Below are positions 36,245-44,340 of a stretch of 64,000 nt of DNA, piece by piece (within the stretch, counting starts at the first letter, position 1; every line of letters starts with the position of its first letter). This DNA comes from Cellulosilyticum sp. I15G10I2 (GTDB taxonomy: Bacteria; Bacillota; Clostridia; Lachnospirales; Cellulosilyticaceae). The DNA is taken from positions 62,001 through 126,000 of the forward strand of contig NZ_FMMP01000028.1 in NCBI RefSeq assembly GCF_900095725.1. Reading direction: 5' to 3'. Position numbers and translations under genes: made by a program. The notes beneath the pieces are model-generated. The model was given only the letters and a program-made list of their open reading frames with translations, was not told the origin of the DNA and searched no databases.

Positions 36245-36316
36245 ACATTTTTATATAGAATTATATTATTATTTATATAAAATTATTATTTATATAAATA
36301 TAATTTTATATAAAGC
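36245..36316. repeat. AT-only near-tandem stretch
   Basis: Imperfect repeats of TTATTATTTATATAAA in almost pure A/T DNA between the cobalamin riboswitch and dispersed element C. It could include the -10 region of the riboswitch promoter, but no single promoter stands out. Confidence 0.5.
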
Positions 36317-36450
36317 TATAGAGAAACAACATATAAACTTGACCTATTCATCACTATAAAGTTATTTCTCAGAATGATTTCACACCACATATTATTGTGA
36401 ATAACTAAAATTTAAAGATGTGAGATCTATATTATTAATATAGCACTATT
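36317..36450 (-). repeat. Dispersed two-hairpin element, copy C
   Basis: The reverse complement closely matches 4243-4383: ACATCTTTAA, TTTTAGTTA, the AATCATTCTGAGAAA-AAC arm, the GATGAATA loop and ATATGTTGTTTCTCTATAG. In the stem a C-to-T change turns C-G into a tolerated T-G (U-G in RNA) pair. The rest of the gap to 36622 holds the spoVFB promoter region with no clear hexamers. Confidence 0.75.
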
Positions 36451-36622
36451 ATTACATAATTTACAAGTTAATGTCTCTATTAAGCAAAATTTTAATGACA
36501 GGCTGCTTAATAGAGTATTAGTATTACGTTTGTACCAGTAATTTTATGGTATTTTATTGCCTTCTTTTTAATATAAATATTGAATGAACATTATTTCTTT
36601 TTTATAAATAAGGAGGTATGCT

Positions 36623-37210
36623 ATGCAACTCAAAGGTTTAAAGATTGGTTTTGGTTTTACCGGTTCTTATTGTGTATTTGACCAGGTGTTTCCACAGCTG
36701 CAGAATCTAGTAGATGCCGGTGCTGAGGTAGTTCCTGTTGTTTCTTATCAAGTAGCTGTTACTGATTCGCGCTATGGTACTGCCAAAGACTTTTTAAAAC
36801 GCATGAAAGATATTACTGGCAAAGAAGCTATTCAAACAATGTCTGATGCTGAAACTCTTAATAAATATGAAAAGCCCTTAGATATTTTCGTTATTGCGCC
36901 TTGTACCGGGAATAGTCTGTCAAAACTTGCTGATGGTGCAACAGATACCCCAGTCCTTATGATGGCCAAAGAACTTTTTAGAAACAATAAGCCAGTCTTA
37001 TTAGGCATCGCCACCAACGATGGACTTAGTATTAGCGCTAAAAGCATTGCAGCTTTACTTAACACTAAACATATTTACTTTGTTCCTTTTGGACAGGATA
37101 ATGTTAAGGATAAACCCAATTCTTTAGTCTCTGTATTTCCATTAATGATCCCAAGTGTTTTACAGGCATTAAACAAGGAGCAGCTTCAGCCAATCCTTGA
37201 AAAGTTTTAA
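36623..37210 (+). CDS. spoVFB: Dipicolinate synthase subunit B
   Basis: The flavoprotein-like subunit of dipicolinate synthase, which makes the spore-core chelator pyridine-2,6-dicarboxylate in the mother cell. The 195-aa product has LKIGFGFTGSYCVFDQVFPQL at the N-terminus and IAPCTGNSLSKLADGATDTPVLMMAKE, both diagnostic of DpaB/SpoVFB. An AAGGAGGTATG site precedes the ATG. The partner subunit A (spoVFA), normally just upstream, is absent: that DNA is non-coding. It is flanked downstream by a bidirectional terminator, so it is a single-gene unit. It supports a spore-forming host. Confidence 0.93.
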   Translation: MQLKGLKIGFGFTGSYCVFDQVFPQLQNLVDAGAEVVPVVSYQVAVTDSRYGTAKDFLKRMKDITGKEAIQTMSDAETLNKYEKPLDIFVIAPCTGNSLSKLADGATDTPVLMMAKELFRNNKPVLLGIATNDGLSISAKSIAALLNTKHIYFVPFGQDNVKDKPNSLVSVFPLMIPSVLQALNKEQLQPILEKF

Positions 37211-37227
37211 TACAATCAACATAATAT

Positions 37228-37287
37228 AAAAAAAGTACCCCCTACAGTAATTTTCTATCTCAGATTGACTGTAAGGGGCACTTTTAT
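37228..37287. terminator. Bidirectional terminator between spoVFB and the PocR-AraC gene
   Basis: AAAAAAAGTACCCCCTACAGT pairs with ACTGTAAGGGGCACTTTT around a 20-nt AT-rich loop. It serves two convergent genes. Confidence 0.88.
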
Positions 37288-37314
37288 CTATTGATATGTA
37301 AAACTATTTTTAAG

Positions 37315-38574
37315 TTAGCTTGATCCTTTTAATTCCTTATATCTTTTAGGTGATAATCCAGTATACTTTTTAAATACCCGTGAGAAGTAACTTTGATCTT
37401 CAAAACCTGCTAAATACGCAACATCCGCCAAAGAAGTTTCATCAGCAGCAAGAAGCTTTTTAGCGCCCTCTATTCTTATTTGATTAAGATAAGTCGCAAA
37501 ATTAATACCTGACTCTTCTTTAAAGATTTTGCTGAAGTAATTTGGGCTTACATGTACAGCACTAGCAACTTCTTCTAGTGTAATCTTATTCATGTAATTT
37601 TGCTTAATATATTGGATCGCCCTTTTAATTGAGTCACCATGCCTGCTGTTTCTATAAACAAACACAGCATCCACAAATCGAATCAATATTTGATTCAGAC
37701 AGAAATATAAATCATCTATGGTATCTACTTCTAAGACTTGTTTAATATACTGTCCATTAAGACCAAAGATCTCTTTTGTACTTACTCCACCTTCAACAGC
37801 ACCTCTCGATAATAAAACAATCAGCTCTACAAGTCTTGTTCGTATGGTATCTAAATCTGCTACGGCAATTACAAATAAATCGCCAAGAATACTATTTAGG
37901 AGTTCTCTTGCTTTTTCTATATCACAATCTCTAATGGCTGCTATCAAAAGCTTTTCTTTTTCTATTGAATATGTTCTAGGTGTGTCGTTTGTACTGACAT
38001 TTTCACTTAATAAATATTCATGAATTTTTATCTGTTGTTTTTGTACATCATTTCTTATTTTTACATTAAGCTTACCTATATCTGTAGACGCCTGGTTTGC
38101 AACGAGTTCTATCATATTCGAAAGTGCAGTTACTTTATAAGGCTCAATTGCATCAATATCATCTAACGCTTTTAAAAGTGTCTGTATTTCATTCGTACTA
38201 ATTTTATATTTAATAGCTATCTCTTCAAACAGATATTCATACTTGTCCGATATTAAAATGGGACCGCAGAAAAAGGCTCTTTTTTTGCCATCTTCTTGAT
38301 GAATAGGCATAATGATATGTACAAGTCCTATATCACAGTAATAGATGTATGCCAGTCCAAATCTTTGGGCCTGCTCATAAGCATGCATAGTAAGCTCTTT
38401 ACAAGAATAATCTTGTTTAAGCAGCTTATGCAGTGTACAACAAAGCTGATTGCTGCATTGTACCGGTTCGTAAGCACTGCTGGTTTCCAGCTCTATATAC
38501 TTGCATTTTATATTGGTACATACTTCAAATGTTTTTGCCATATTAGCCATATCTTCAGAATTCATATTATGCAT
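37315..38574 (-). CDS. PocR-domain AraC-family regulator (1)
   Basis: A 419-aa regulator. Residues about 10-170 are a PocR sensory domain with several cysteines (CTNIKCKY, CSNQLCCTLHKLL) and AYIYYCDIGLVHIIMPI. Residues about 320-419 are two AraC helix-turn-helix units (ITLEEVASAVHVSPNYFSKIFKE, SLADVAYLAGFEDQSYFSRVFKKYTGLSPKRYK). PocR domains are thought to sense small hydrocarbon derivatives such as propanediol. It lies just downstream of the CobW/thioredoxin/MtaA-like genes and is a paralogue of the regulator at 46010-47269. Likely target: the methyltransferase genes. The binding site was not identified. Confidence 0.88.
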   Translation of the reverse strand: MHNMNSEDMANMAKTFEVCTNIKCKYIELETSSAYEPVQCSNQLCCTLHKLLKQDYSCKELTMHAYEQAQRFGLAYIYYCDIGLVHIIMPIHQEDGKKRAFFCGPILISDKYEYLFEEIAIKYKISTNEIQTLLKALDDIDAIEPYKVTALSNMIELVANQASTDIGKLNVKIRNDVQKQQIKIHEYLLSENVSTNDTPRTYSIEKEKLLIAAIRDCDIEKARELLNSILGDLFVIAVADLDTIRTRLVELIVLLSRGAVEGGVSTKEIFGLNGQYIKQVLEVDTIDDLYFCLNQILIRFVDAVFVYRNSRHGDSIKRAIQYIKQNYMNKITLEEVASAVHVSPNYFSKIFKEESGINFATYLNQIRIEGAKKLLAADETSLADVAYLAGFEDQSYFSRVFKKYTGLSPKRYKELKGSS

Positions 38575-38695
38575 AAATCACCTATATCCTTAAGTTTTAT
38601 AACTATAAAATGACATATCCTACTTAATTACTTATATTATACTCTTTTTTTGCATTTACATTCAACCTGTATTTCGTTCCTCTTTTATAGGCATG

Positions 38696-38741
38696 CTTAA
38701 AACCTCCCTAAAACTTATACCCGTTTCTTAGGAGGCTTTAT
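38696..38741 (-). terminator. Terminator after the CobW-family gene
   Basis: On the minus strand GCCTCCTAAGAAAC pairs with GTTTTAGGGAGGTTTT, with a U-rich 3' side. Confidence 0.7.
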
Positions 38742-38742
38742 A

Positions 38743-39849
38743 TTATTTCATACGGTATTTAGGATTAGGCTGAGCCGGTGCAAAACATTCTATCTTGAAA
38801 TCTTGCAGTACCGCATGATATTGTTGTCTCACTTCATCTACTACCCGCTCTATTGTGGTTTTAAGATATTGTGGTTTGGAACTTACTCTTGCATTAATAA
38901 TAAGATTAAACTGACTTTGCATCTTTTCCATCTTTTTATTAAAATCCGGCTCCTCATCTATGCTGACTAGACTTACTTTGAGGTAGTCTTCTTGAGCTAT
39001 AGCATAAAGCTTTAAATGTGCCACCTCACTGTGAGTTATCCTAAACTCTTTTTGACATTTTTCTATAATAGCAAGCATCATCCCAGATACATCTATGGCT
39101 TCTTCAAGTGTTACATAACAAGCTGCATTAAGCCATCCAAGATAAGCCTCTGCTAAACCATAGACATCATAATCTATATCTAAAGTATTCATTTGATCCA
39201 TGTGCTCATCAATCAGCAAATTAGCTAAATAATCAAGTCCAAGCTTATCTTTTGCACTAATAGGAATAACTTCAGCAGCCGTATATTTTTGCTTAATATA
39301 ACTTATAATCTTCTCTACTTCTATTTCATTAAGTAAGTCAATTTTATTTAAAAGAATAACATTGGCTTCTTCTAATTGTTTAGTAAATAGATAGTTAATT
39401 TCATTTGGAAAAAGGCTGTTTTCTTCCTCCATCATGACCCTTTTTATACGTTTAGGATCAACTACTACAGATAAAGGCGAATAAGAAAAAGTACTAACAT
39501 AATTCTCCAAAAAAACTTCTTCATTAATAAGAGGTTTAAAAATGGTGGCTATAAGGTCTGTGCAACTTCCTACAGGCTCAGCAAGTATAATATCTGGAAA
39601 ATTGACTTTTGCTAATTGATCTACCTTTTCAGTAAACACATCAAAGTTACAGCAAAAGCAGCCTCCTTCTACTTCCATTACAGAAAATCCTGCGCTTTTT
39701 AAGAATTCTGTATCAACTAGATCACTGCCTTGATCATTTGTGACGATACCTACTTTTAATCCAAGCTCTCTGTACCTCTTTGCAAGGTTTAATATGAGGG
39801 TGGTTTTGCCTGCTCCTAAAAAGCCTCCGATAATAGCCAGTTTAATCAT
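38743..39849 (-). CDS. CobW/P47K-family GTPase (1), methyltransferase-associated
   Basis: A G3E-type GTPase of 368 aa. Walker A is GGFLGAGKTT, the CxCC motif is GGCFCCNFD (putative metal site), Walker-B-like ILAEPVGSCTD, and LLNKIDLL is the guanine-specificity NKxD. The C-terminal half (from about 215) is longer than in simple CobW proteins. It overlaps the thioredoxin-like gene by 4 bp (ATGA), so the two are made together with the MtaA-like protein. Members of this family deliver metals; a role in supplying zinc or corrinoid metal to the methyltransferases is inference. Confidence 0.82.
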   Translation of the reverse strand: MIKLAIIGGFLGAGKTTLILNLAKRYRELGLKVGIVTNDQGSDLVDTEFLKSAGFSVMEVEGGCFCCNFDVFTEKVDQLAKVNFPDIILAEPVGSCTDLIATIFKPLINEEVFLENYVSTFSYSPLSVVVDPKRIKRVMMEEENSLFPNEINYLFTKQLEEANVILLNKIDLLNEIEVEKIISYIKQKYTAAEVIPISAKDKLGLDYLANLLIDEHMDQMNTLDIDYDVYGLAEAYLGWLNAACYVTLEEAIDVSGMMLAIIEKCQKEFRITHSEVAHLKLYAIAQEDYLKVSLVSIDEEPDFNKKMEKMQSQFNLIINARVSSKPQYLKTTIERVVDEVRQQYHAVLQDFKIECFAPAQPNPKYRMK

Positions 39850-40121
39850 CTTGACTCCTCCTCTATAAGCTGTTTCAAATATCTTTTATTTGGAAGCGAT
39901 CCCGCACTTATTTGCTCATCCTGAATAAGAATGATAGGCATTTTTTCTACTTCTATGCCCTTTATGCCTTTTAATTCATTAATATGGTGCATTTCTATAA
40001 TGGTAAAAGTTACTTCTGGCATCTGGTGCGCTAGCTCTTTAAACATTTCCTTAATAAGGTTTGTTATAATAATACATGCACTGCAAGGTTCATCTAATGT
40101 CACCAGTTTCACTTCTACCAT
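39846..40121 (-). CDS. Small thioredoxin-like protein (CxxC)
   Basis: A 91-aa protein with a redox-type C13-SA-C16 motif after a beta strand (VKLVTLDEPCSAC) and a likely cis-proline at EKMPIILIQDE. It resembles the C-terminal domain of the adjacent MtaA-like protein (VITLDSESCAPCQYMMEA, NIPTICIDGQ), so the two are probably related by duplication. A GGAGTG site precedes the ATG. It lies 5 bp after the methyltransferase stop and overlaps the CobW gene. Likely cytoplasmic dithiol reductant for this module; the partner is unproven. Confidence 0.75.
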   Translation of the reverse strand: MVEVKLVTLDEPCSACIIITNLIKEMFKELAHQMPEVTFTIIEMHHINELKGIKGIEVEKMPIILIQDEQISAGSLPNKRYLKQLIEEESR

Positions 40122-40126
40122 AGATT

Positions 40127-41482
40127 TTACACTCCTTTTGCTTCTACTATTTCTTTTAATTGTGCCACAAGTTCTTCTTTGCTTGGAATAATACTTACAT
40201 GTTTAATTTGTCCATCAATGCAAATGGTGGGTATATTAGATACGCCTAATTTTACCATTGTGATGACAGCTTCTTTATCTTTCACCTTATGTTCTTTATA
40301 AACAACTTTACCCTCAAAACCTTCGCTTGCTTTACGAACAGCTTCCATCATGTATTGGCATGGAGCACAGCTTTCTGAGTCAAGTGTGATAACATCTATC
40401 CTAACATGGTCAAGACTTGGATAATCTGGAAGTGCCGCATCTACACCGTCAAGTACATTAACATCTTCTAAAAACTCTGCTATTTCGCCGTGAACCAATG
40501 AAGAAATGGCTTTGATGTTATCTACTGGTGTTGAAAACGGCATATCACAGCCTGGTGCTAAAATATAACCTTTTGTACCACCTACTGCCATACAGTTTTG
40601 GGCATCCTTGATACAGTCTGTTACAGTCCCAAATAAAAGTGACAGCGTCAGTTTAACATTGCCTCCAAAAGATACGCCATATTTGCCTGCAACTTCTTTC
40701 ACATAATCAAGTGGGATATTTTCATCTATTGAAATATTATTTGGTTTACACTTGCACATTTCTTCTACATTCTTCTTCGCATCTCCGCATACAAAGAAAG
40801 ATGAAAGTTTACCTTGCGCCCTGATAGCCTCAAATACGCTTGTTGCATAAGGTGCTACAAATTCTGCAAAACTGTCTGGTGAAATTTGCGAAGTCATAGG
40901 ATCTACAATAGCTACTATATCTACCCCTGCATCCATATACATTTGAGCTGTAGCAATACATACCTTCTCACAAAAAGCCATGACACTATGCATGTAATCT
41001 GGGTCATCCATCATATCAAAAAATATCTCTGTACCTCTTAGATGAAGGGCTAGTGTATAGGGCCCTGTAATGAGACCATATAATGCAATTTTATCTCCAA
41101 GTGCCTCACAAATCCTTTTTGTTGCTTCCATAACAATTGGAAACCTGCCGTCTTTTTCAGTTGGTACTTTTAAATCTTCTAGTTTAACCCCATCAACTAA
41201 TGGATGTGTTGCAACAGAAGGCGGATTATTCTCTGCATATTTAAGTCCACAGCCTAAAGCTTCTGCCTCTACTTGAAGATCAAAAAGGACTGGAAGTCCA
41301 TCTGGCCTGTAGTCCTCGTAAGCCTTTGTTACGCCATTAAAAATATGTTCACTGCTCTTAAAATACTCTTCTGCATTAACCCCTATAAGACTTGCTGCAT
41401 GACATCCTACAAATGGTACCCAGGGTGCTCTTTCGGTTTGTTCATTTCTTATGGCATCTAAAACTAATTTTTTAGCATTCAT
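40127..41482 (-). CDS. MtaA/CmuA-like methyltransferase fused to a thioredoxin-like domain
   Basis: Residues 1-335 have the uroporphyrinogen decarboxylase fold of methylcobamide methyltransferases (RAPWVPFVG, GLITGPYTLALHLRGTE, ISPDSFAEFVAPYA, APGCDMPFSTPVDNIKAI). Zinc ligands in MtaA/MtbA are HxC plus a distal Cys; here the first reads F230-V-C232, lacking the His, and the distal Cys is C312. Residues 360-451 form a thioredoxin-like domain with C372-AP-C375 and cis-Pro418. The ATG at 41480-41482 has GGAGGTTGG upstream, giving 451 aa. Substrate is not certain: likely a methyl-corrinoid protein. The gene starts the operon with the small thioredoxin and CobW genes. True heme UroD is unlikely because the context is corrinoid. 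Confidence 0.85.
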   Translation of the reverse strand: MNAKKLVLDAIRNEQTERAPWVPFVGCHAASLIGVNAEEYFKSSEHIFNGVTKAYEDYRPDGLPVLFDLQVEAEALGCGLKYAENNPPSVATHPLVDGVKLEDLKVPTEKDGRFPIVMEATKRICEALGDKIALYGLITGPYTLALHLRGTEIFFDMMDDPDYMHSVMAFCEKVCIATAQMYMDAGVDIVAIVDPMTSQISPDSFAEFVAPYATSVFEAIRAQGKLSSFFVCGDAKKNVEEMCKCKPNNISIDENIPLDYVKEVAGKYGVSFGGNVKLTLSLLFGTVTDCIKDAQNCMAVGGTKGYILAPGCDMPFSTPVDNIKAISSLVHGEIAEFLEDVNVLDGVDAALPDYPSLDHVRIDVITLDSESCAPCQYMMEAVRKASEGFEGKVVYKEHKVKDKEAVITMVKLGVSNIPTICIDGQIKHVSIIPSKEELVAQLKEIVEAKGV

Positions 41483-41716
41483 ATCCCAACCTCCAGCATT
41501 TTTGATTTTATTATATAACACCAGCAGGATTTTATATTTTAAGAACTTATGTTTTTTATTATTTTTTTATTGCTTCACGCTTAGTAAATAGACATTCACA
41601 AATAACATTCTTTTAATCAATAAATGGCGTTTAATATTAAAACTTAACTTTTTAAGACTTGCCTCCTCACTTTTAGGATTATTTAGCTATTATTAAAATG
41701 CTACATCATAAGATAT

Positions 41717-42604
41717 TTACATATTTCCTATCAATACTAAAGTATGATCTTTAATAGGCATCACAGTTTCCTCTAAACTATAGGTCCCATCTACATATTG
41801 AAAAAGATAGTTCTTTTCCTCTATATTTATAAAACCTTTACATCTTAATATAGCTTTAGCTTCTAAATCCTTGATAAGTATCTCAAATGCCTCTCTGCTA
41901 TAGTTTTTTTCTGCTTGAAGGGTCTCGGTTGTAAATTGATGAGGGATAATCTCATGTTTTTGGTAAATAATAGCGGAAGTCACTCTGATCTTTCGGGAGG
42001 AAAATTTTTTAGTGGACTGCATTTTATTTACAATTTGTTCTAATTCATCCATCCCTAGATCTTCCCACGGCTTCATAATAATAGGAGCCTTGCTGTTAAA
42101 TATTCTAATCTCATTTTTTAGAACCTTTCTATCTCCTTGCTCTGAAATCTTACTGACAACGATTACATGCGCCTGTTTAATCTGTACACCGAGTAAGGCA
42201 TTATATTTATGACGATAACGCATAAAATGCATACTGTCTACGACTGTAATAATCTGATTCAGCTTAAACATTTGAAAGTCTATGGTGTTAAAAACACTCA
42301 GCATCTCATCTATAACAAAAATACCAGATGGTTCTATGATCACCCTGTCTGGTTTGATATGATCTCTTATCTCTTGCAGACTAAGTTCTAAATTGCCCTT
42401 TAAAGTGCAGCACAAGCATCCGCTTGTCATCTCATAGACCCCTATATTTTCATCTTCAAACAGATACTTATCAATATTTACGCTGCCATATTCATTCTCT
42501 ATAATAACAATCTTCTCACCTCTTTTTTTATAAACCGTAATTAATTTATTGATAAGTGTTGTCTTACCTGCTCCTAAAAATCCGCATATTATATCGACAA
42601 GCAT
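41717..42604 (-). CDS. CobW/P47K-family GTPase (2)
   Basis: A second G3E GTPase, 295 aa, with Walker A CGFLGAGKTT, CxCC motif SGCLCCTLK, VIIEPSGIF and a CobW-type C-terminal domain (residues about 195-295). It differs clearly from the 368-aa paralogue 2 kb away. An AAGGAGAGAG site precedes the ATG. It is transcribed apart from mtaB, since a strong terminator lies between them, and apart from the MtaA-like operon downstream. A metal or cofactor chaperone role for the methyltransferase module is inferred from position. Confidence 0.85.
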   Translation of the reverse strand: MLVDIICGFLGAGKTTLINKLITVYKKRGEKIVIIENEYGSVNIDKYLFEDENIGVYEMTSGCLCCTLKGNLELSLQEIRDHIKPDRVIIEPSGIFVIDEMLSVFNTIDFQMFKLNQIITVVDSMHFMRYRHKYNALLGVQIKQAHVIVVSKISEQGDRKVLKNEIRIFNSKAPIIMKPWEDLGMDELEQIVNKMQSTKKFSSRKIRVTSAIIYQKHEIIPHQFTTETLQAEKNYSREAFEILIKDLEAKAILRCKGFINIEEKNYLFQYVDGTYSLEETVMPIKDHTLVLIGNM

Positions 42605-42629
42605 AGCTCTCTCTCCTTTGTTTATAAGT

Positions 42630-42673
42630 CTATAAAATCCCTCAGACAGAAAATACTGAGGGATTTTATATTT
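42630..42673 (-). terminator. Terminator after mtaB
   Basis: On the minus strand ATAAAATCCCTCAG pairs with CTGAGGGATTTTAT around a 10-nt loop; the 3' side is U-rich. Confidence 0.85.
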
Positions 42674-42687
42674 ATTAAAAGATATAA

Positions 42688-44064
42688 CTACAGATCATAT
42701 TTTTTAGGATCAAATTTAACTGGATCACACTCATCTTTCATCTCTTCAATAAATGCAGCTTCATCATTTATAATCCCTGCCACTTGCTCTCCCAGCGTAT
42801 CTAATATACTGAGCTCTCTTTCTTCGATAAGGACTTTACCAGCTTTGTGAGCATCTTTAAGTGTTTGTATCGTTACTTCTGCTGCTTTTTTAACTCTATT
42901 GAAATGTCCGTCAACACTAAGAATTTCTTTTGATAAGTCCATAACTACATCTGGTCTTAAAACATAAGCTTGAGGATCATAATAACTATCAGAGTCTACG
43001 AGTAAGTCTCTCATAAGAAGCCTTGTAGCGTCGCCTCTCTTAGTAGCTTCATTCATCAGCCTGCAATCATAGACAAGCTGCTCAAAAGAAACAGTTGGTG
43101 CCATTCCTCCTAGAAGCTTGATATTTTGTATTGCTTCATTACTCCAAAGGTCTGCCATAGCTGCCGCTATATTACCGACTGGTGAAAGGTGTGCACAGGC
43201 TGCTGTTTTACCTTCCATTGAGATAGGTGTTCCTGTAATTGCTTTTACATATACACCTTCATAACCACAGTCCTTATGCGGCCCTCTTGCCCCTTCTTCA
43301 TAAGCAACAAGCGATCTTACAGCGGTCATAACCCTAATAACTGCTGCGTAAGATTTTGTTACAAACTTACGGTCTGCAAGCACCATCGCTGTATTTGCAA
43401 AACCGCATGCTGTATCTCCAGCCGTTACTGCACCTGTTTTCCTGGCGATATCGTCAATTGCTCTCCAAAGTTTTTTCATATCTTTGCAGCCAAGGACTCC
43501 TAGTGCAAAAACAGCTTGTCGCATATCAGCAAACATCGTTGCATCATCATGAACTTCTTTGCCCCCGATAGACTCAATCGCTAAGAGCTCTGCTCCAGCT
43601 TTTGCAGCCCCTTCAAATAGTGTCATAATATTATCCCAATTTTGCCCGCTCCACATATGCGTGGTGGCTCTGTCTTCTCTAATATCAACAGGTGTAATTC
43701 TCACAGCACCTTTTATGCCATACTTATTTTCATAATGATACATGATGTCTCTAACTACCTTGGTTACTTCAATCCCCCACTGCGGATTAAAAGTCATTGG
43801 CGGTAATACTTCTATTTCTGCTACAAATTCTGGTACATATAAATCTACTGCTCTTTTACAGATATCTTCCATAAGACCTCTGTATTGTTCTAAAACTTGC
43901 GGCATGGTATCCTGTGTAATACTCATCGTCGGAAGTGTAAAGTTAATTTCCGGAATGACGTTTCCCCCACCGATTGATAAACCGTTTTTAAGTATGACTG
44001 GTTTTTTTGATAAACCATATACAAGCTCGTCTGCTGATTGATATGCTAGATTTTTAAATACCAT
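42688..44064 (-). CDS. mtaB: Methanol:corrinoid methyltransferase
   Basis: Transfers the methyl group of methanol to the cobalt of a corrinoid protein. The 458-aa product matches methanogen and acetogen MtaB length. The zinc ligands known in Methanosarcina MtaB (E164, C220 and C269) are present as E164 (ESIGGKE), C220 (GDTACGFAN) and C266 (GPHKDCGYE). Other shared blocks are ARSLVAYEEGA-like VRSLVAYEEGARGP, MEGKTAACAHLSPVGNIAAA and DLWSNEAIQNIKLLGG. An AAAGGGAGAG site precedes the ATG. It has its own terminator. The corrinoid protein gene lies 3.3 kb away rather than adjacent. Assignment is firm at family level; methanol specificity is strongly suggested. Confidence 0.92.
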   Translation of the reverse strand: MVFKNLAYQSADELVYGLSKKPVILKNGLSIGGGNVIPEINFTLPTMSITQDTMPQVLEQYRGLMEDICKRAVDLYVPEFVAEIEVLPPMTFNPQWGIEVTKVVRDIMYHYENKYGIKGAVRITPVDIREDRATTHMWSGQNWDNIMTLFEGAAKAGAELLAIESIGGKEVHDDATMFADMRQAVFALGVLGCKDMKKLWRAIDDIARKTGAVTAGDTACGFANTAMVLADRKFVTKSYAAVIRVMTAVRSLVAYEEGARGPHKDCGYEGVYVKAITGTPISMEGKTAACAHLSPVGNIAAAMADLWSNEAIQNIKLLGGMAPTVSFEQLVYDCRLMNEATKRGDATRLLMRDLLVDSDSYYDPQAYVLRPDVVMDLSKEILSVDGHFNRVKKAAEVTIQTLKDAHKAGKVLIEERELSILDTLGEQVAGIINDEAAFIEEMKDECDPVKFDPKKYDL

Positions 44065-44340
44065 TATTATCTCTCCCTTTTATTTAAATTAAATTTTAAT
44101 TTTAAAAAGTACGTACGCTGTTTGTTTGTAGTTACAGTATACTTAAAAGAGAGATAAATAGATTTTAATTTAATCCTTTTATTTGAAAGATTTACGTGAC
44201 TTAAGCTGCCTTACTTTTAGTAAAATAGAATAACTTCACCCTCTATTTATTAGTGGTATTTACTATAAATTCTTTGCTCATTATTTGAGAGAAATCGTTT
44301 TTATGACTTTTTATTCTTTTTTTGCAAATAGCTATACTTC

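Noticed and set aside
36245-36316. Replication origin-like AT repeat
   Set aside because: Pure A/T stretch but no DnaA boxes or adjacent dnaA, dnaN or partition genes; ordinary intergenic AT richness is enough to explain it.
40127-41482. Heme uroporphyrinogen decarboxylase (hemE)
   Set aside because: The fold is shared, but the MtaA-type blocks, the CxxC fusion and the corrinoid context fit a methyltransferase. Heme-branch genes after uroporphyrinogen III are absent.
38743-42604. CobW as a subunit of an aerobic cobaltochelatase
   Set aside because: Aerobic CobN, CobS and CobT chelatase subunits are absent; cobalt is inserted early by CbiK here, so these are better called G3E metal-chaperone-type GTPases.
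43276-43571. Two overlapping plus-strand ORFs inside mtaB
   Set aside because: Cys/Ser-rich shadows in other frames of the well-conserved mtaB; no start signals.
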